Shown piece by piece: positions 56,648 to 64,000 of a stretch of DNA of 64,000 nt. The first letter of the stretch is position 1. Each line of letters opens with the position of its first letter. The DNA is from Clostridium sp. CX1 (lineage in GTDB: Bacteria > Bacillota > Clostridia > Clostridiales > Clostridiaceae), in assembly GCF_025398335.1 (NCBI RefSeq), contig NZ_JAODOO010000003.1, positions 1 through 64,000 on the forward strand, given 5' to 3'. The notes beneath the pieces are model-generated. The model saw only the letters and a list, made by a program, of their open reading frames with translations, was not told the DNA's origin and searched no databases. The position numbers were made by a program, and so were the translations under genes.

Positions 56648-58399
56648 ATGAGTATATCCGATCTTATTGTTTATAAAGTCAGAGATATTATGACTAAAAA
56701 TTTTATAGAGGTGCCTGTAAGCGAAAGTATAAAAGATGCATTAGATAAAATGATAGAGTTGTATAGGGATGAAGTTTTAATTACAAATGCAAGAGGAAAC
56801 TTAATTGGCATTTTCACTATGAAAGATATAGCAAAACTAAAAAATGAGGGTATATGCTTCAGCTCACCTGTCGTGGAGTTTTCAAATAAAAATGTAGTTA
56901 CTATAGATTGCAATACATGTGCAAGAGATGCAAGAGATATAATGATAGATAATAATATAGGAAGACTTCCTGTAGTGGAAAACGGAAGAGTTATAGGAAT
57001 TTTAACTAGTGAAAACTTACGGGACACCTTTTACTTAAAAATGGATGAACTTTTCAATCTTCAAACTAATGTTTTTGATAACCTTCATGAGGCTGTTTGT
57101 ATATGCGACGAAAATGGACTGGTAAAGTATTGGAATAGAAGTGCTGAAAAACTCTATAATGTTACAGCAAATAACATTATAGATAAATTCATAGGCGACT
57201 TTTTCCCCAATGCTTTAAGTTTAGAAGGATTAAAATTAGGAAAGAGAATTGAGAATGTAATCCATGAACCAGTAAAAGGGAAGCTAGTAGCGTTAAGTGT
57301 AGTACCGCTTTATAATTCAAGAAATAATTTAATTGCTGTAGTATCAACTGATAGAGATGTTACAGAGGCAGTAAACTTGACTAAACAGCTTGAGGATGAA
57401 AGAAAAAAGGTGGAATTTTTAGAGCATGCTTATAAAAATGAAATAGCATCTAAATACAACTTTTCATCAATTATTGGTAAGAATAAGAAAATAATCGATG
57501 CTATCGCTATAGCACAGAAGGTAGCACCAACCTCTACCAGTGTGCTTATAACTGGAAAAAGCGGAACAGGTAAGGAAGTTTTTGCAAAGGCCATACACGA
57601 GGCTAGTGGAAGAACAGGTAACTTTGTAGCAATAAACTGTAGTGCAATACCGGACAGCCTATTTGAAAGTGAACTCTTCGGATATGTGGAAGGTGCTTTT
57701 ACAGGGGCTATAAAAAAAGGAAAGATAGGAAAATTTGAATTCGCAAATGGTGGAACTTTATTTTTAGATGAAATAGGGGACATGCCTTTAGAAATGCAGG
57801 TTAAAATTTTAAGAGTGCTCCAAGACGGGGTTATCTATAGGCTTGGAAGTGAAAAGGCTATAAGCACAGACACTAGAATAGTTGCAGCTACTAATAAGGA
57901 TTTAAAAAGGCTAATAGCTGAGGATAAGTTCAGAGAAGACCTTTTTTATAGACTGGCAGTGGTTCAAATACAGCTTCCATCACTTAAGGACAGAAAAGAG
58001 GATGTTAAGGATTTGGCCAATCTATTTCTTGATCAAGTTTCTAAGCAAGAAGGCATAAAGATTAATTATACAGATGATAGAATATATAGAATACTGGCTG
58101 GTTACAAGTGGGAAGGTAATATAAGAGAGTTAAAAAATGTTATTCAAAGGATGGTAGTGTTATCAAACGATGGAAGAATAACAGTTGATTCTATTCCAGA
58201 ATATATATTGGAAAACTCTAATGTTGAAGAGGAAGTAAAAACCAACGAGTATGATTTGGAAAAGATTATTGAAGATATTGAGAAGAAAACTATTAGAGAA
58301 GTTATGAGTATGGTTAACGGAAATAAGCAACAGGCAGCTAAAGTTCTTAATGTAAAAAGAAGCACGTTATATTATAAATTAAATAAATATGAAATTTAG
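56648..58399 (+). CDS. prdR: Sigma-54-dependent activator of proline reductase genes
   Basis: A 583-residue regulator. Order: two CBS domains (about 8-125; VRDIMTKNFIEVPVS), a PAS domain (about 130-245; NLHEAVCICDENGLVKYWNRSAEKLYNV), a sigma-54 AAA+ domain (about 273-500) with Walker A GKSGTGKE (303-310) and the sigma-54 contact GAFTGA (349-354), and a Fis-type HTH (KQQAAKVLNVKRSTLYYKLNKY) at the C terminus. This architecture and position match C. difficile PrdR, which responds to proline and activates prd genes. It would act at the sigma-54 promoter at 58644. Strong terminator behind. Confidence 0.95.
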   Translation: MSISDLIVYKVRDIMTKNFIEVPVSESIKDALDKMIELYRDEVLITNARGNLIGIFTMKDIAKLKNEGICFSSPVVEFSNKNVVTIDCNTCARDARDIMIDNNIGRLPVVENGRVIGILTSENLRDTFYLKMDELFNLQTNVFDNLHEAVCICDENGLVKYWNRSAEKLYNVTANNIIDKFIGDFFPNALSLEGLKLGKRIENVIHEPVKGKLVALSVVPLYNSRNNLIAVVSTDRDVTEAVNLTKQLEDERKKVEFLEHAYKNEIASKYNFSSIIGKNKKIIDAIAIAQKVAPTSTSVLITGKSGTGKEVFAKAIHEASGRTGNFVAINCSAIPDSLFESELFGYVEGAFTGAIKKGKIGKFEFANGGTLFLDEIGDMPLEMQVKILRVLQDGVIYRLGSEKAISTDTRIVAATNKDLKRLIAEDKFREDLFYRLAVVQIQLPSLKDRKEDVKDLANLFLDQVSKQEGIKINYTDDRIYRILAGYKWEGNIRELKNVIQRMVVLSNDGRITVDSIPEYILENSNVEEEVKTNEYDLEKIIEDIEKKTIREVMSMVNGNKQQAAKVLNVKRSTLYYKLNKYEI

Positions 58400-58413
58400 T
58401 TACAATATTCTGA

Positions 58414-58448
58414 CAACTGTGTCAATTCCTTGACACAGTTGTTTTTTT
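58414..58448 (+). terminator. Terminator of prdR
   Basis: CAACTGTGTCAA-TTCC-TTGACACAGTTG followed by TTTTTTT. Confidence 0.95.
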
Positions 58449-58484
58449 GTTGAAAAGTTAGGAAATGATTGGGTTTGGGTAGAT

Positions 58485-58509
58485 TTGTAAAATATGTGTA
58501 GGTTTACAA
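58485..58509. promoter_or_regulatory. Candidate upstream activating site for PrdR
   Basis: TTGTAAA (58485-58491) and TTTACAA (58503-58509), an inverted repeat with an 11-base spacer, lie 135-160 bases before the sigma-54 promoter, the usual distance for an enhancer site. The PrdR recognition sequence itself is not known to me, so this is a candidate only. Confidence 0.4.
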
Positions 58510-58643
58510 GGTGTCAAATTTTTCAAATATATTTAATTTAAATAATGTACGTAAAAATAGAGGTGCCACTATTACAATGGCTTATACATTGAAAAATGGC
58601 TATTTATATTTGTTATAAATTAATTTACTTATATTACATTTAC

Positions 58644-58659
58644 TGGCATGGTATATGCT
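58644..58659 (+). promoter_or_regulatory. Sigma-54 promoter of the prd operon
   Basis: TGGCATGGTATATGCT has GG and GC ten bases apart (consensus TGGCAC-N5-TTGCA), 38 bases before the prdC ATG. With the neighbouring prdR it fits enhancer-dependent control. Confidence 0.85.
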
Positions 58660-58696
58660 ACCAAAATATATGTAAGTAAAAAATAGGAGGGATGAT

Positions 58697-60001
58697 ATGG
58701 GAAGTTTATATAGTTTTCCTCTTAAGATGCACGTAGGAGCCCCTGATATTCCAATTGTTAAAGAGGGACAAGAAGTTAAAAGAGGGGAGTGTATTGCCGA
58801 ACCAAAAGGTCTTGGGGCTAAAATTCACAGTAGCGTATCAGGAATAGTGTTTAGGGTTTCAGACAATGAAATCGTTGTAAAAGCTCAAGATGTTCAGTCA
58901 GAGGAATATGTAAAGATTAAGCAGTGTGAAAACATAGTAGACATCGTATATGAAGCAGGGATAGTTGGTGCTGGAGGAGCAGGATTTCCAACTCATATTA
59001 AGCTAAAAACTCAAATTCCGGATGGATACATAGTAGCTAACTGTGTTGAGTGTGAGCCTGTGCTTCATCATAACATTAAAATGATTGAAGAAAGGCCAGA
59101 ACTAGTGGTAAAAGGAATAAGATATTCGATGAAAGCCACAGGAGCAAAACAGGCTTATATAGCTATAAAGTCTAAACATAAAAAAGCTATCGAGGCTTTA
59201 AGAACATATTTGGGAAACTCAACAGACATAGAAATTAAGAAATTTAGGGATATGTATCCAATGGGAGAGGAGAGAGCTGCTATACATGAATTGCTTAATG
59301 TATGGCTTGAACCAACTCAACTTCCAGTAGAAGCAAAATGTGTTGTGCTAAATGCAGAAACCCTTGCAAACATAACCAGAGCAGTAGAGGATAGAAAGCC
59401 TGTGATAGATAAGGATATAACAGTTGTTGGTAAATTAAAGTCTGGAAAAGAGCCAAATGTATTTTTTCAGATTCCTGTAGGGACAAGCATAGAAAGTTTA
59501 ATTGATAAATGTGGAGGAATAAAAGGTGAATATGGTGAACTTATAGTAGGTGGCCCATACACTGGAAAAGCCGAAGCTATAGAAAAGGCCGCTGTTACAA
59601 AAATGTCCGGTGGGGCAATTGTAACAATAACACTGCCAGAATTTAAGGGTAAGTTAGGACTTCTTGTTTGTGCCTGTGGAGCAAATGAAGATAGGCTAAG
59701 AGATATTGCAAAAAAAATGAAATCAGAAGTGGTTTCAGTAGCTAATTGCAAGAATGTAGTAGAAATAAAAGGAGCAAATAAGTGTAAGACTCCCGGTGAC
59801 TGACCAGGTCAAACTGCTGCAGTTTTGCAGTTGAAAAAAGAAGGAGCAGAAAGAATATTGATTTCAAATTGCAGTGATTGTTCAAATACAGTTATGCAAT
59901 CTGCACCAAAGGCTGGTCTGCCTGTATATCATCATACAGACCATGTATTTAGAACAGTTGATTATCCTTTAACTAGAAGGTTATCAATAGAAGAAAACTA
60001 A
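58697..60001 (+). CDS. prdC: Proline reductase-associated electron transfer protein PrdC (selenoprotein)
   Basis: RnfC-like electron-transfer selenoprotein, 434 residues with UGA at codon 369 (59801-59803) read as selenocysteine. The N-terminal 58697-59800 part contains VGAGGAGFPTHIKLKTQIP like RnfC, CVECEPVLHHN, and MGGAIVTITLPEF. The Sec sits in CKTPGDU. Downstream the frame continues with ISNCSDCSNTVMQSAPKAG and ends at 60001. The stem AACTGC/GCAGTT (59812-59817 with 59827-59832) after the UGA is SECIS-like. It passes electrons to PrdA/PrdB. RBS AGGAGGG. Confidence 0.92.
59801..59832 (+). promoter_or_regulatory. UGA Sec codon and SECIS-like hairpin of prdC
   Basis: UGA at 59801-59803, a 6-bp stem 59812-59817 with 59827-59832, and a 9-base loop. 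Its position just downstream of UGA fits bacterial SECIS rules. Confidence 0.75.
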
Positions 60002-60014
60002 GGGGGGGATTAGT

Positions 60015-62135
60015 ATGTCTATGAGCGCTGAACATGCAGCAGAACTAAAAAATGAAATGGCTGTTGTATGCTGTAGAACAGAAGCTGGGACAGTAATTTC
60101 AGCAGATAATTTAGAGGATCCGGCAATATTTCCGGATATGGTAGATTCAGGTCTTTTAAACATACCTGATAACTGCTTGAAGATAGGTGAGGTTTTAGGT
60201 GCAAAGCTAACTAAAACAATAGACTCACTTACACCGTTAACTCCAGATGTTATGGAAGGAGTTAATGTAGTAGCTTCCGAAGAAAAAGTAGAAGAAGTTG
60301 AGGAAGTTGAACTAACTGAAGGAAGTGAAAAAGCAGTTTTAAAATATAACAAAAAAGCAGGAGAAACTATAAGTGCTGAGGATCTAGAAAATCCAATGAA
60401 CTTTGAAAAACTTGAGGACTCTTTACTAATAGCCTTAAATGATAGAGTTCTATCAAGAGAGCAAGTTATTGGTGCAATACTAAAGGTTGATGCACCAGCA
60501 TTGACTCCTGTGACACCTGATATATTAGAAGGATATGAGGAGGTAGTAAACATGGTAGAAACACCAAAAGCAACAACAAGTGTATCTGGCAGCATTCTAA
60601 AGATAAAGATTGCTGAAGGAAAAGGTATCGATATCGAAGTTCCATTAAATATTGGAGGAACAGCTTATTCAGCACCTGTTGTACCACAAGTGCCAATGGC
60701 GGTAAAAGCTGAAAAAATAGTAAAGAATGAAACTACAGAAGCTCCAGTGGCTAAAGAAGCTAGATTAGAAGAAAAAGTCATCAGAAGTCTTACAAGAAAG
60801 TATTACAAAATAGATAAAGTAGAATTTGGACCAGAAACAAAGATAGAAGGAACAACTCTTTATATAAGAGAAAATATCTGTGAAGATGCTGTAAAAGCTA
60901 GTGAGCTTGTGAAAGGAATTAAAATAGATATAATAACACCAGCAGATTACCACACATATAGCGAAACAATAATGGATGTTCAACCAATAGCAACAAAGGA
61001 AGCAGATTCAAAACTTGGTTCAGGAGTAACAAGAGTCATTGACGGAGCTATAATGGTTCTTACTGGTACAGATGAGGATGGAGTTCAAATAGGAGAATTT
61101 GGTTCATCAGAAGGATATCTAGATGAGAATATTATGTGGGGAAGACCAAGCTGTCCAGATAAAGGTGAGATATTAATAAAAACTCAAGTAACAATTAAAG
61201 CTAAAACTAATATGGAAAGACCAGGTCCTCTTGCTGCTCATAAAGCTTCAGATATGATAACTCAAGAGATAAGAGAAGCTTTAAAGAAACTTGAGAATGA
61301 TGAATTGATAATAAAGACAGATGAATTTAAGCAAGTTAGAAGACCAGGCAGAAAGAAAGTTATAATTGTTAAAGAAATAATGGGACAAGGTGCTATGCAC
61401 GACAACTTAATTCTTCCTGTTGAGCCAGTTGGAGTATTAGGTGGAAAACCAAATGTTGACTTAGGAAACGTTCCTGTAATGCTATCACCACTAGAAGTAT
61501 TAGATGGAGGTATTCACGCATTAACTTGTATAGGACCTGCATCAAAAGAATGTTCAAGACATTACTGGAGAGAACCATTAGTTCTTGAGGCTATGAATGA
61601 TCCTGAATTAGATTTATGTGGTGTACTATTTGTAGGAAGCCCACAAATTAATAGTGAAAAGTTCTATGTATCAGAAAGAATGGGTATGGTTGTTGAAGCG
61701 TTAGATGTAGATGGAGCTTTCGTAACTACTGAAGGTTTTGGAAATAACCATATAGATTTTGCAAGCCACGTTGAACAGATTGGTATGAGAGGAATACCTT
61801 GTGTAGCATTCTCTTTCTGTGCAGTGCAAGGTGCTTTAGTTGTTGGTAACAAATATATGAAGTATATGGTTGATAACAACAAGTCAGAAGCAGGTATAGA
61901 AAATGAGGTTCTTGGATGTAACACATTATGTCCAGAGGATGCAGTAAGAGGAACTGCAATGCTTAAGGCTGCTATAGCAGGAGAGGATGTTAAGGCTGCT
62001 GAAAGACAATATAACAGAAATGTTTTAGATAGCAATTTAGAGTTAATTGAAAAAGCTACTGGAAGAACAATAGATAGAGTTTCAAACGAAACTTCTCTAC
62101 CAATGAGCGAAAAGAGAAAAGAGAAATACTCTTAA
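60015..62135 (+). CDS. prdA: D-proline reductase proprotein PrdA
   Basis: A 706-residue proprotein cleaved at a Cys to give a small subunit with an N-terminal pyruvoyl group. The cleavage site is probably Cys505 in ALTCIGPASKECSRHYW, leaving a C-terminal chain of about 202 residues (22 kDa), the size of known PrdA beta. The N-terminal part (about 255-475) is homologous to PrdD. Residues 16-82 and 107-173 form a gapless internal duplication (67 residues, offset 91), both ending in LTPxTPDxxEG. With PrdB it reduces D-proline to 5-aminovalerate. GGGGGG before the ATG. Confidence 0.95.
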   Translation: MSMSAEHAAELKNEMAVVCCRTEAGTVISADNLEDPAIFPDMVDSGLLNIPDNCLKIGEVLGAKLTKTIDSLTPLTPDVMEGVNVVASEEKVEEVEEVELTEGSEKAVLKYNKKAGETISAEDLENPMNFEKLEDSLLIALNDRVLSREQVIGAILKVDAPALTPVTPDILEGYEEVVNMVETPKATTSVSGSILKIKIAEGKGIDIEVPLNIGGTAYSAPVVPQVPMAVKAEKIVKNETTEAPVAKEARLEEKVIRSLTRKYYKIDKVEFGPETKIEGTTLYIRENICEDAVKASELVKGIKIDIITPADYHTYSETIMDVQPIATKEADSKLGSGVTRVIDGAIMVLTGTDEDGVQIGEFGSSEGYLDENIMWGRPSCPDKGEILIKTQVTIKAKTNMERPGPLAAHKASDMITQEIREALKKLENDELIIKTDEFKQVRRPGRKKVIIVKEIMGQGAMHDNLILPVEPVGVLGGKPNVDLGNVPVMLSPLEVLDGGIHALTCIGPASKECSRHYWREPLVLEAMNDPELDLCGVLFVGSPQINSEKFYVSERMGMVVEALDVDGAFVTTEGFGNNHIDFASHVEQIGMRGIPCVAFSFCAVQGALVVGNKYMKYMVDNNKSEAGIENEVLGCNTLCPEDAVRGTAMLKAAIAGEDVKAAERQYNRNVLDSNLELIEKATGRTIDRVSNETSLPMSEKRKEKYS

Positions 62136-62150
62136 AAGAGGGTAATATAA

Positions 62151-62411
62151 ATGGAATTGAAGTATGGTGATAAAATAATCGAAATGCAGGGAGTCATTGT
62201 TGAGGTACACGATGGTTGTGCTGCAATTGACTTAAAAGGCAGATTAGGTTATCTTAAAATACCGCTAAGAATGCTTATAACTGACTATCCTTTAAAAGTA
62301 GGACAGGAAGTAGCATTTAGGATGAGCTTTATTGAAGTTTTGTCCGGAGAAGTTAACGAAAAGTATGTGAGTAATTTAGAGAAAAGGAATAGAAAGGAAG
62401 GTAATTTATAA
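62151..62411 (+). CDS. Small conserved protein between prdA and prdB
   Basis: An 86-residue protein with a small beta-barrel look: LKYGDKIIEMQGVIVEVHDGCAAIDLKGRLGYLKIPLRMLI, then LKVGQEVAFRMSFIEVLSGE. It resembles the CBO2463/CBO2479 family sometimes found in proline reductase loci, but I recognise this only tentatively. It overlaps prdB by one base (TAATG), so it is coupled to prdB translation. Possible role in assembly or Sec delivery. Unknown. Confidence 0.75.
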   Translation: MELKYGDKIIEMQGVIVEVHDGCAAIDLKGRLGYLKIPLRMLITDYPLKVGQEVAFRMSFIEVLSGEVNEKYVSNLEKRNRKEGNL

Positions 62412-63136
62412 TGGATTTAACTGTTGTTAAGGGTTTTCAATCAGAAATATATGTTCCTATAACACCACCACCAGTATGGACTCCAGTTACAAAAGAGTTA
62501 AAGGATATGAAAGTAGCAATAGCTACAGCAGCAGGAGTACACTTAAAGTCAGATAAGAGATTTAACTTAGCAGGAGATTTCACTTATAGAACAGTACCAG
62601 GAGATACTCCATCAGGAGAACTTATGGTATCACATGGCGGATATGATAACGGAGACGTTAACAAAGATATTAACTGCATGTTCCCAATAGATAGATTAAG
62701 GGAAATTGCAGCAGAAGGCTTTATAAAAGAAGTTGCAGAAACTCATATAGGATTTATGGGCGGCGGTGGAAACCAACAAAAATTTAGAGAAGAAACTGGT
62801 CCAGCTATCGCTAAGATTTTAAAAGACGAAGGAGTAGATGCAGTATTAATGACTGCTGGATGAGGAACCTGCCACCGCTCTGCAGTATTGGTGCAGAGAG
62901 CAATTGAAGAAGCAGGTATACCTACTATAGTTATAGCAGCGTTACCTCCAGTAGTTAAACAAACAGGTACTCCAAGAGCAGTTGCTCCAAGAGTTCCAAT
63001 GGGTGCTAATGCAGGTGCACCACATGACATTGTAATGCAAACTGCAATAGTAAAAGATGCCCTAGAGCAGCTCACAAAGATAACTACTGCAGGAACTATA
63101 GTTCCATTGCCATATGAATATATAGCAAAGGTTTAA
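62411..63136 (+). CDS. prdB: D-proline reductase subunit PrdB (selenoprotein)
   Basis: Catalytic selenoprotein of 241 residues with UGA at codon 151 (62861-62863), giving the UGTC redox motif (Sec151, Cys154). N-terminal YVPITPPPVWTPVTKELKDMKVAIATAAGVHLKSDKRF and SHGGYDNGDVNKDINCMFPIDRLRE, then after UGA RSAVLVQRAIEEAGIPTIVIAALPPV and VPLPYEYIAKV. A 7-bp stem with a 7-base loop follows the UGA. It reduces the ring of pyruvoyl-bound D-proline. The UGA breaks the ORF and would look like a stop to simple annotation. Confidence 0.96.
62861..62898 (+). promoter_or_regulatory. UGA Sec codon and SECIS-like hairpin of prdB
   Basis: UGA at 62861-62863. CTCTGCA (62878-62884) pairs exactly with TGCAGAG (62892-62898) around GTATTGG. 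Position and size fit bacterial SECIS. Confidence 0.85.
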
Positions 63137-63138
63137 TT

Positions 63139-63190
63139 AGTAAACTTAGGCTAACTGATAGATTAAAACTTACGTCAGTTGAGGTTTACC
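63139..63190 (+). other. Imperfect hairpin between prdB and prdD
   Basis: AACTGA pairs with TCAGTT and AGTAAACTT with AGGTTTACC across bulges. No U run follows. It may be a processing or stabilising structure between prdB and prdD. Confidence 0.35.
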
Positions 63191-63298
63191 TTAGCTGGCG
63201 TTTAGTTAAACCATTGCAAGTTAAAAATTACACAATTTAGTTAACATTAGTAAGTAAATTGTTATAAATAAGCAAAATAATAATAGTGTGGTGATGAA

Positions 63299-64000
63299 AT
63301 GGAAAATGAAATAGTAATGAGAAGACTTGTTATAAAGACTTTCCACATAAGAAAAGTAGAATTTGCCACAAAGACTTATATAGAAAATGGTGTACTATAT
63401 ATAAGACAAAATATACATCAGGACTTAGAGGTTAACCAAGAACTTATAAAGGATATTAAGATAAATGTTGTTACACCTAATAATCATAATATCTTTGTAA
63501 ATTCAATAATGGATTTTTCTCCTATAGCTACTAAGGTTTTAGGAAGAATGGGAGAAGGTATAACCCATGTTCTTACAGGAGTAAATGTTATGCTCACTGG
63601 AGTAGATGAAGATGGAGTACAGGTTGCAGAATTTGGTTCATCCGAAGGAATACTAAAAGAGCAAGTTGTATTTGATAGAGCTGGAACTCCAGCAAAGAAT
63701 GACATTTTAATACATGTAGATGTTACACTAAAGTCTGGAAAAGGCACCAGCAGACCTGGTCCTATGGCAGCTCACGAAGTTTCTGACAGAATAATTCAAG
63801 AAATTAGAGATTATCTTAAGAAAGTAAATGGAAGACTATGTGACGAAAAGCATGAATATTTTGATAAGGTTAAACCAGGAAAGAAAAAGGTAGTAATCTT
63901 AAAACAGGTTGCAGGTCAAGGGGCTATGTATGATACAGGATTGTTTGGAAGAGAACCAGGTGGATTTTCAGGCTGTAGATCTATTATAGATATGGGAAAT
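63299..64000 (+). CDS. prdD: Proline reductase cluster protein PrdD (5' part, cut by window end)
   Basis: The first 234 residues of an ORF open to the edge. It is a PrdA-related protein: VMRRLVIKTFHIRKVEFATKT, VLTGVNVMLTGVDEDGVQVAEFGSSEG, and GPMAAHEVSDRIIQEIRDYLKK align closely with the matching part of PrdA (GTDEDGVQIGEFGSSEG, GPLAAHKASDMITQEIREALKK). PrdD and PrdE are PrdA paralogues found in prd operons, role unclear. ATG at 63299, with GGTG before it. Continues past the window. Confidence 0.92.
   Translation, partial: MENEIVMRRLVIKTFHIRKVEFATKTYIENGVLYIRQNIHQDLEVNQELIKDIKINVVTPNNHNIFVNSIMDFSPIATKVLGRMGEGITHVLTGVNVMLTGVDEDGVQVAEFGSSEGILKEQVVFDRAGTPAKNDILIHVDVTLKSGKGTSRPGPMAAHEVSDRIIQEIRDYLKKVNGRLCDEKHEYFDKVKPGKKKVVILKQVAGQGAMYDTGLFGREPGGFSGCRSIIDMGN

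Noticed and set aside
58697-60001. prdC as a pseudogene or frameshift
   Set aside because: The UGA lies in frame, in a redox motif, followed by a hairpin and a further 65 in-frame codons with conserved-looking cysteines, as expected of a selenoprotein.
62864-63136. Separate 82-residue gene after the prdB UGA
   Set aside because: It has no ribosome site and continues the PrdB sequence in frame. It is the C-terminal part of PrdB.

Overview
The window is low-GC chromosomal DNA of an anaerobic, endospore-forming Clostridium (Clostridiaceae) that probably grows by Stickland amino-acid fermentation. The evidence is AT-rich sequence with strong GGAGG-type ribosome sites, spore genes (gin/csfB, spmA, spmB), anaerobic enzymes (nrdD/nrdG, clostridial 2[4Fe-4S] ferredoxin), T-box leaders on aminoacyl-tRNA synthetase genes, and a selenocysteine-dependent D-proline reductase operon at the right end. 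I see no phage, transposase, IS or CRISPR array.

Layout. 0-4.2 kb: leftward housekeeping genes (sirtuin, LD-carboxypeptidase, CorA transporter, M20 amidohydrolase) around a rightward tRNA-Cys. 4.3-6 kb: a CWB2-anchored L,D-transpeptidase. 6.1-16.8 kb: the Firmicutes block gin-yaaO-tmk-darA-holB-ricT-trmN6-rsmI...abrB, which in B. subtilis lies near oriC, here interrupted by an HMA-like protein, a ferredoxin and motAB, with an NlpC/P60 hydrolase before abrB. 17.4-24.3 kb: transaldolase, a leftward envelope-stress-like operon (secreted Ser-rich protein, PspA, Cys-rich protein), DUF1836, ispF, and two intergenic regions rich in DnaA boxes, followed by a polysaccharide deacetylase. 24-28.6 kb: RNA pseudouridine synthase, a secreted glucosaminidase, small zinc and helical proteins, spmAB. 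28.7-36.3 kb: Met T-box-metG-tatD-yabE-rnmV-ksgA (again B. subtilis order) and an acidic protein with a sigma-K-like promoter. 36.4-45.3 kb: two anchored proteins, an Mrp-type Fe-S ATPase, ferredoxin, nrdD/nrdG, an MBL-fold hydrolase, and a two-domain amidase. 45.3-50.1 kb: Ile T-box-ileS and a LacI-family regulator. 50.3-56.6 kb: a two-gene accessory island, a 1359-residue SF1 helicase with a C-terminal DUF559/MTES_1575-like nuclease domain followed by a Zn-ribbon DNA methyltransferase. 56.6-64 kb: prdR, a sigma-54 promoter, prdC (Sec), prdA, a small protein, prdB (Sec), and the start of prdD.

How the parts work together. The right-hand block is one metabolic unit: PrdR (CBS-PAS-AAA+-Fis) would activate the sigma-54 promoter in front of prdC, PrdC delivers electrons, and PrdA (pyruvoyl) with PrdB (selenocysteine) reduce D-proline. 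Both selenoprotein genes contain an in-frame UGA followed by a short SECIS-like hairpin, so a conventional ORF reading breaks them. The helicase-nuclease/methyltransferase pair directly upstream of prdR looks like a restriction-modification-type defence module that I cannot match to a named system, and it is the best candidate for something undescribed here. Cell-envelope genes are unusually numerous (L,D-transpeptidase, NlpC/P60, deacetylase, glucosaminidase, 3D-domain protein, double amidase).
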